A stretch of DNA of 64,000 bases from Bacteroidia bacterium (lineage in GTDB: Bacteria > Bacteroidota > Bacteroidia > SXHM01): the NCBI GenBank assembly GCA_022072225.1, contig JAJVIC010000003.1, forward strand, positions 62,001 to 126,000, read 5' to 3'. Every line of letters starts with the position of its first letter. Positions within the stretch are counted from its first letter, which is position 1. The translations under genes were made by a program, and so were the position numbers. The notes below the pieces were generated by a model. It saw only the letters and a list, made by a program, of their open reading frames with translations. It had not been told where the DNA came from and made no database searches. This document shows, piece by piece, positions 61,965 through 64,000 of this stretch.

Positions 61965-62669
61965 ATGAAAAAATTCAATCACTATATTGTCTTCGCTGAT
62001 TTGCTGAGATATCCGCGTGAAGATTATTCTGAAAAGGCGAATACGTGTATGACTATGCTTAAAGTGCAATATCCTGAAGCTGCATTGGAAATTGAACCTT
62101 TTGTGAATTATTTGTCTTCGCATACTCAGGATGAACGCGAAGAATTTTACACAAAAACATTTGATGTTCAGCCGATATGTTATCTTGATTTGGGTTATGT
62201 GATTTTCGGGGAAGATTATAAGCGAGGCGCATTTTTATTACACATGCAGGAAGAACAATTAAAGGAAGGAAACGATTGCGGAACCGATCTTTCAGATAAT
62301 ATCAGCAACATGCTTACCCTTTACGCAAAGTCGGAAAATGAATCATTGCTGAACGAACTTGCTGTGAAAATTCTTATTCCCGGTGTAGAGAAAATGATTG
62401 GTGAGTTTAAACAGGCAAGGGTTGACCTGAAAGTAAAAGTTTTGAAAAAACTGCACAAAGCAATTATTCAGGAAGACCTGAACCATGGCAATGTTTTTAT
62501 GAATCTTTTTTCTGCATTACTGGTTGTTCTTAAAAAGGATTTTGAAAATGTGAATTTCAGCGCTGTATTAGACCCCGTGGTTGATGTTGCGCATCACAAC
62601 ACCTTTTTTGGAAAGCAAACATTAAATATTGAAGTAAATAAATTAGCAAGCAACTATAAACTCGATTAA
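61965..62669 (+). CDS. narJ: Nitrate reductase assembly chaperone
   Basis: I chose the ATG at 61965 (234 residues, MKKFNHYIVF); an in-frame ATG at 61926 overlaps narH by 35 bases. It is all-helical and of TorD/NarJ type (ADLLRYPREDY at the start, DVQPICYLDLGYVIFGEDYKRGAFL in the middle). It keeps apo-NarG open for insertion of the molybdenum cofactor and is not part of the finished enzyme. narI follows after 2 bases. Confidence 0.93.
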   Translation: MKKFNHYIVFADLLRYPREDYSEKANTCMTMLKVQYPEAALEIEPFVNYLSSHTQDEREEFYTKTFDVQPICYLDLGYVIFGEDYKRGAFLLHMQEEQLKEGNDCGTDLSDNISNMLTLYAKSENESLLNELAVKILIPGVEKMIGEFKQARVDLKVKVLKKLHKAIIQEDLNHGNVFMNLFSALLVVLKKDFENVNFSAVLDPVVDVAHHNTFFGKQTLNIEVNKLASNYKLD

Positions 62670-62671
62670 CT

Positions 62672-63397
62672 ATGACAAACATTCTTTTATTCGCTGTATT
62701 GCCTTATGCTGCATTGGCAATTTTTCTTGTCGGTTCAATTTACCGTTACAAAAACAGAGGCTTTTCGGTTTCATCCATTTCGTCTCAGTTTCTGGAAGGC
62801 AAAACACTTTTCTGGGGAAGCCAGCCTTTTCACTGGGGGTTATTTATTTTGTTTTTTGGTCACCTTATTGCTTTTCTTTTCCCCAGCGCAGTGCTTGCAT
62901 GGAACGGGCAACCCGTTAGGTTATTGATATTGGAAATTGCTGCTTTTGCTTTTGGATTGAGTGCTTTACTGGGTTTAATTCTTTTGATTTTCAGACGTCT
63001 TACTAACAGAAGGGTGCAAATTGTTACCAGTAAAATGGATTTGGTAGTTTATGCAATCCTTCTTACGCAGATTATTTCGGGCTTACTCATTGCCTATCAC
63101 AGCCGCTGGGGTTCATCATGGTTTTCGGCTTTTTTAACACCTTACCTGCGCTCTATTTTTGTATTCGACCCACAGATTGATGCAATTGCAAGCGTTACTT
63201 CCATTTCTTTAAAAGTGCATGTTATTTCTGCCTTTGTGTTAATCGGAATAATTCCCTTCACGCGGTTTGTTCACTTTTTAGTCTACCCGGTTGATTATTT
63301 GTGGAGAAGCTATCAACAGGTAATCTGGAATTGGAGTCGAAAACATATCCGTACTTCACGTTCACACTCCGAAGGTCATAAATCAATGAACAACTAA
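62672..63397 (+). CDS. narI: Respiratory nitrate reductase gamma subunit (cytochrome b)
   Basis: 241 residues with five membrane helices. The four haem ligands are His54 (QPFHWG), His64 (FGHLIAF), His183 (KVHVISAF) and His201 (FVHFLVYP), in the same spacing as E. coli NarI His56, His66, His187 and His205. It oxidises quinol at the membrane and sends electrons to NarH. Confidence 0.96.
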   Translation: MTNILLFAVLPYAALAIFLVGSIYRYKNRGFSVSSISSQFLEGKTLFWGSQPFHWGLFILFFGHLIAFLFPSAVLAWNGQPVRLLILEIAAFAFGLSALLGLILLIFRRLTNRRVQIVTSKMDLVVYAILLTQIISGLLIAYHSRWGSSWFSAFLTPYLRSIFVFDPQIDAIASVTSISLKVHVISAFVLIGIIPFTRFVHFLVYPVDYLWRSYQQVIWNWSRKHIRTSRSHSEGHKSMNN

Positions 63398-63408
63398 TCG
63401 TATCATCC

Positions 63409-63738
63409 ATGAAAAAAATAAGCGCTACCTTTTTACTTGCGGTTACATTCGTTCTGGTTCAAACCTCTGTGTTGTTTGGACAAGGAACTACTGCTACAAA
63501 TTCAACATCTGTATTTTGGGATTTTAATAGTCCTCTTGTGTATCTGCTTTTGCTTGCAGCGTCTCTTACTGTTTTAACCATCTATACAGTTATACAAGTA
63601 AAATCTACACTAACCGAATTAGGTTATGTAGACAACGGAAGCACGAATCCTACGTTGCGTTGGACAGCAAACAATCAGACAACAGTTGCTGTTATTATTA
63701 TCCTGATTGTTTTAGCAGGAATTTTTCTGGCAATTTAG
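63409..63738 (+). CDS. Small membrane protein at the end of the nar operon
   Basis: 109 residues. Signal-like first segment (SATFLLAVTFVLVQTSVLF-GQ, cleavage near 25), then two helices (SPLVYLLLLAASLTVLTIYTV and TVAVIIILIVLAGIFLAI) around a polar loop with ELGYVDNGSTNPTLRWTANN. No family is recognised. It begins 11 bases after narI, so it belongs to the nar message. It may be a stabilising or assembly subunit specific to these bacteria. Confidence 0.75.
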   Translation: MKKISATFLLAVTFVLVQTSVLFGQGTTATNSTSVFWDFNSPLVYLLLLAASLTVLTIYTVIQVKSTLTELGYVDNGSTNPTLRWTANNQTTVAVIIILIVLAGIFLAI

Positions 63739-64000
63739 TTTCCCTTAAACTGAATTTTTTTTCCTATTGAAGTAAGTCCCAACAGTGCATCGTTAGTAGA
63801 GAATATCGCAGAAATTTCTTCAAGCGCTTCGTTATCTCCCGAATTATTATCAACCAGAGTTTCCGATACTTTTAATGCAATTGGCGCTTTTTGATTTAAC
63901 TTCTTCTGAACTTCAGCCACAATTTCTTCCGGAATATTGCCTGCATTTTTATCATTTAGAATCTTCTCTATTGAAAAATTATCAAACAATTTTTCAAGAA
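63735..64000 (-). CDS. Hypothetical protein fragment, truncated by the window end
   Basis: The minus-strand frame is open to the last base, and the visible start at 63989 is a TTG with open codons before it (LEKLF...), so the real start lies beyond the window. About 88 residues are visible: helical (SIEKILNDKNAGNIPEEIV, EVQKKLNQKAP), ending in GLTSIGKKIQFKGN. No domain can be named. Its stop overlaps that of the convergent small membrane gene by 4 bases. Confidence 0.65.
   Translation of the reverse strand, partial: LEKLFDNFSIEKILNDKNAGNIPEEIVAEVQKKLNQKAPIALKVSETLVDNNSGDNEALEEISAIFSTNDALLGLTSIGKKIQFKGN

Overview
The window looks like a chromosomal piece of an environmental member of the Bacteroidota. 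The evidence is three secreted proteins with type IX secretion (T9SS) type A C-terminal sorting domains, a lack of Shine-Dalgarno sequences ahead of almost all genes, promoter -7 elements of the Bacteroidota form TAnnTTTG, and many Bacteroidota-type lipoproteins. No rRNA, tRNA, transposase or CRISPR array was recognised. Genus or species cannot be named from this.

Layout. (1) 1-8.75 kb, plus strand: C-rich genes for secreted, lipoprotein and conserved hypothetical proteins, an O-methyltransferase, an OmpA-like protein, a GNAT-like protein and a sterol-desaturase-family protein, closed by a perfect 24-bp inverted repeat. (2) 8.9-16.9 kb, minus strand: a T9SS protein, a glycyl radical enzyme with its activase, and an operon of two haem c lipoproteins and a beta-helix/cytochrome c fusion. 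(3) 17.3-19.1 kb: a norC/norB-like pair. (4) 19.3-27.4 kb: an AT-rich TetR-controlled RND efflux operon. (5) 27.5-28.0 kb: two 21-bp tandem arrays. (6) 28.1-34.5 kb: an MbnP/MbnH-like pair and two large secreted repeat proteins. (7) 34.5-41.6 kb: a quinol-type NO reductase gene among short-chain dehydrogenase genes and a DUF445 gene. (8) 41.6-48.4 kb: nitrosative-stress genes (RIC/YtfE, DUF2249, a polytopic membrane protein, MIP18-type protein), moaA, a hemerythrin protein and a Crp/Fnr regulator. (9) 48.6-55.5 kb: three NarK-family transporters, a porin and a second Crp/Fnr regulator. (10) 55.9-63.7 kb: a cytochrome c gene followed by narGHJI and a small membrane protein gene.

How it works together. 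NarGHI reduces nitrate to nitrite using quinol. NarK proteins move nitrate and nitrite, MoaA starts molybdenum cofactor synthesis, two NO reductases remove NO, and RIC and hemerythrin proteins repair or buffer nitrosative damage. No nitrite reductase (nirS/nirK) and no nosZ lies inside the window.

The most striking signal is regulatory. A palindrome ATGAT-N4-ATCAT (an FNR-box variant) recurs before nearly every respiratory operon here. In most cases a TTTG-ending -7 element starts 29.5 bp from the centre of the palindrome. That fits a class II Crp/Fnr promoter and defines a local regulon. The regulon also takes in a glycyl radical enzyme operon, a haem c operon, and two small proteins of unknown function.
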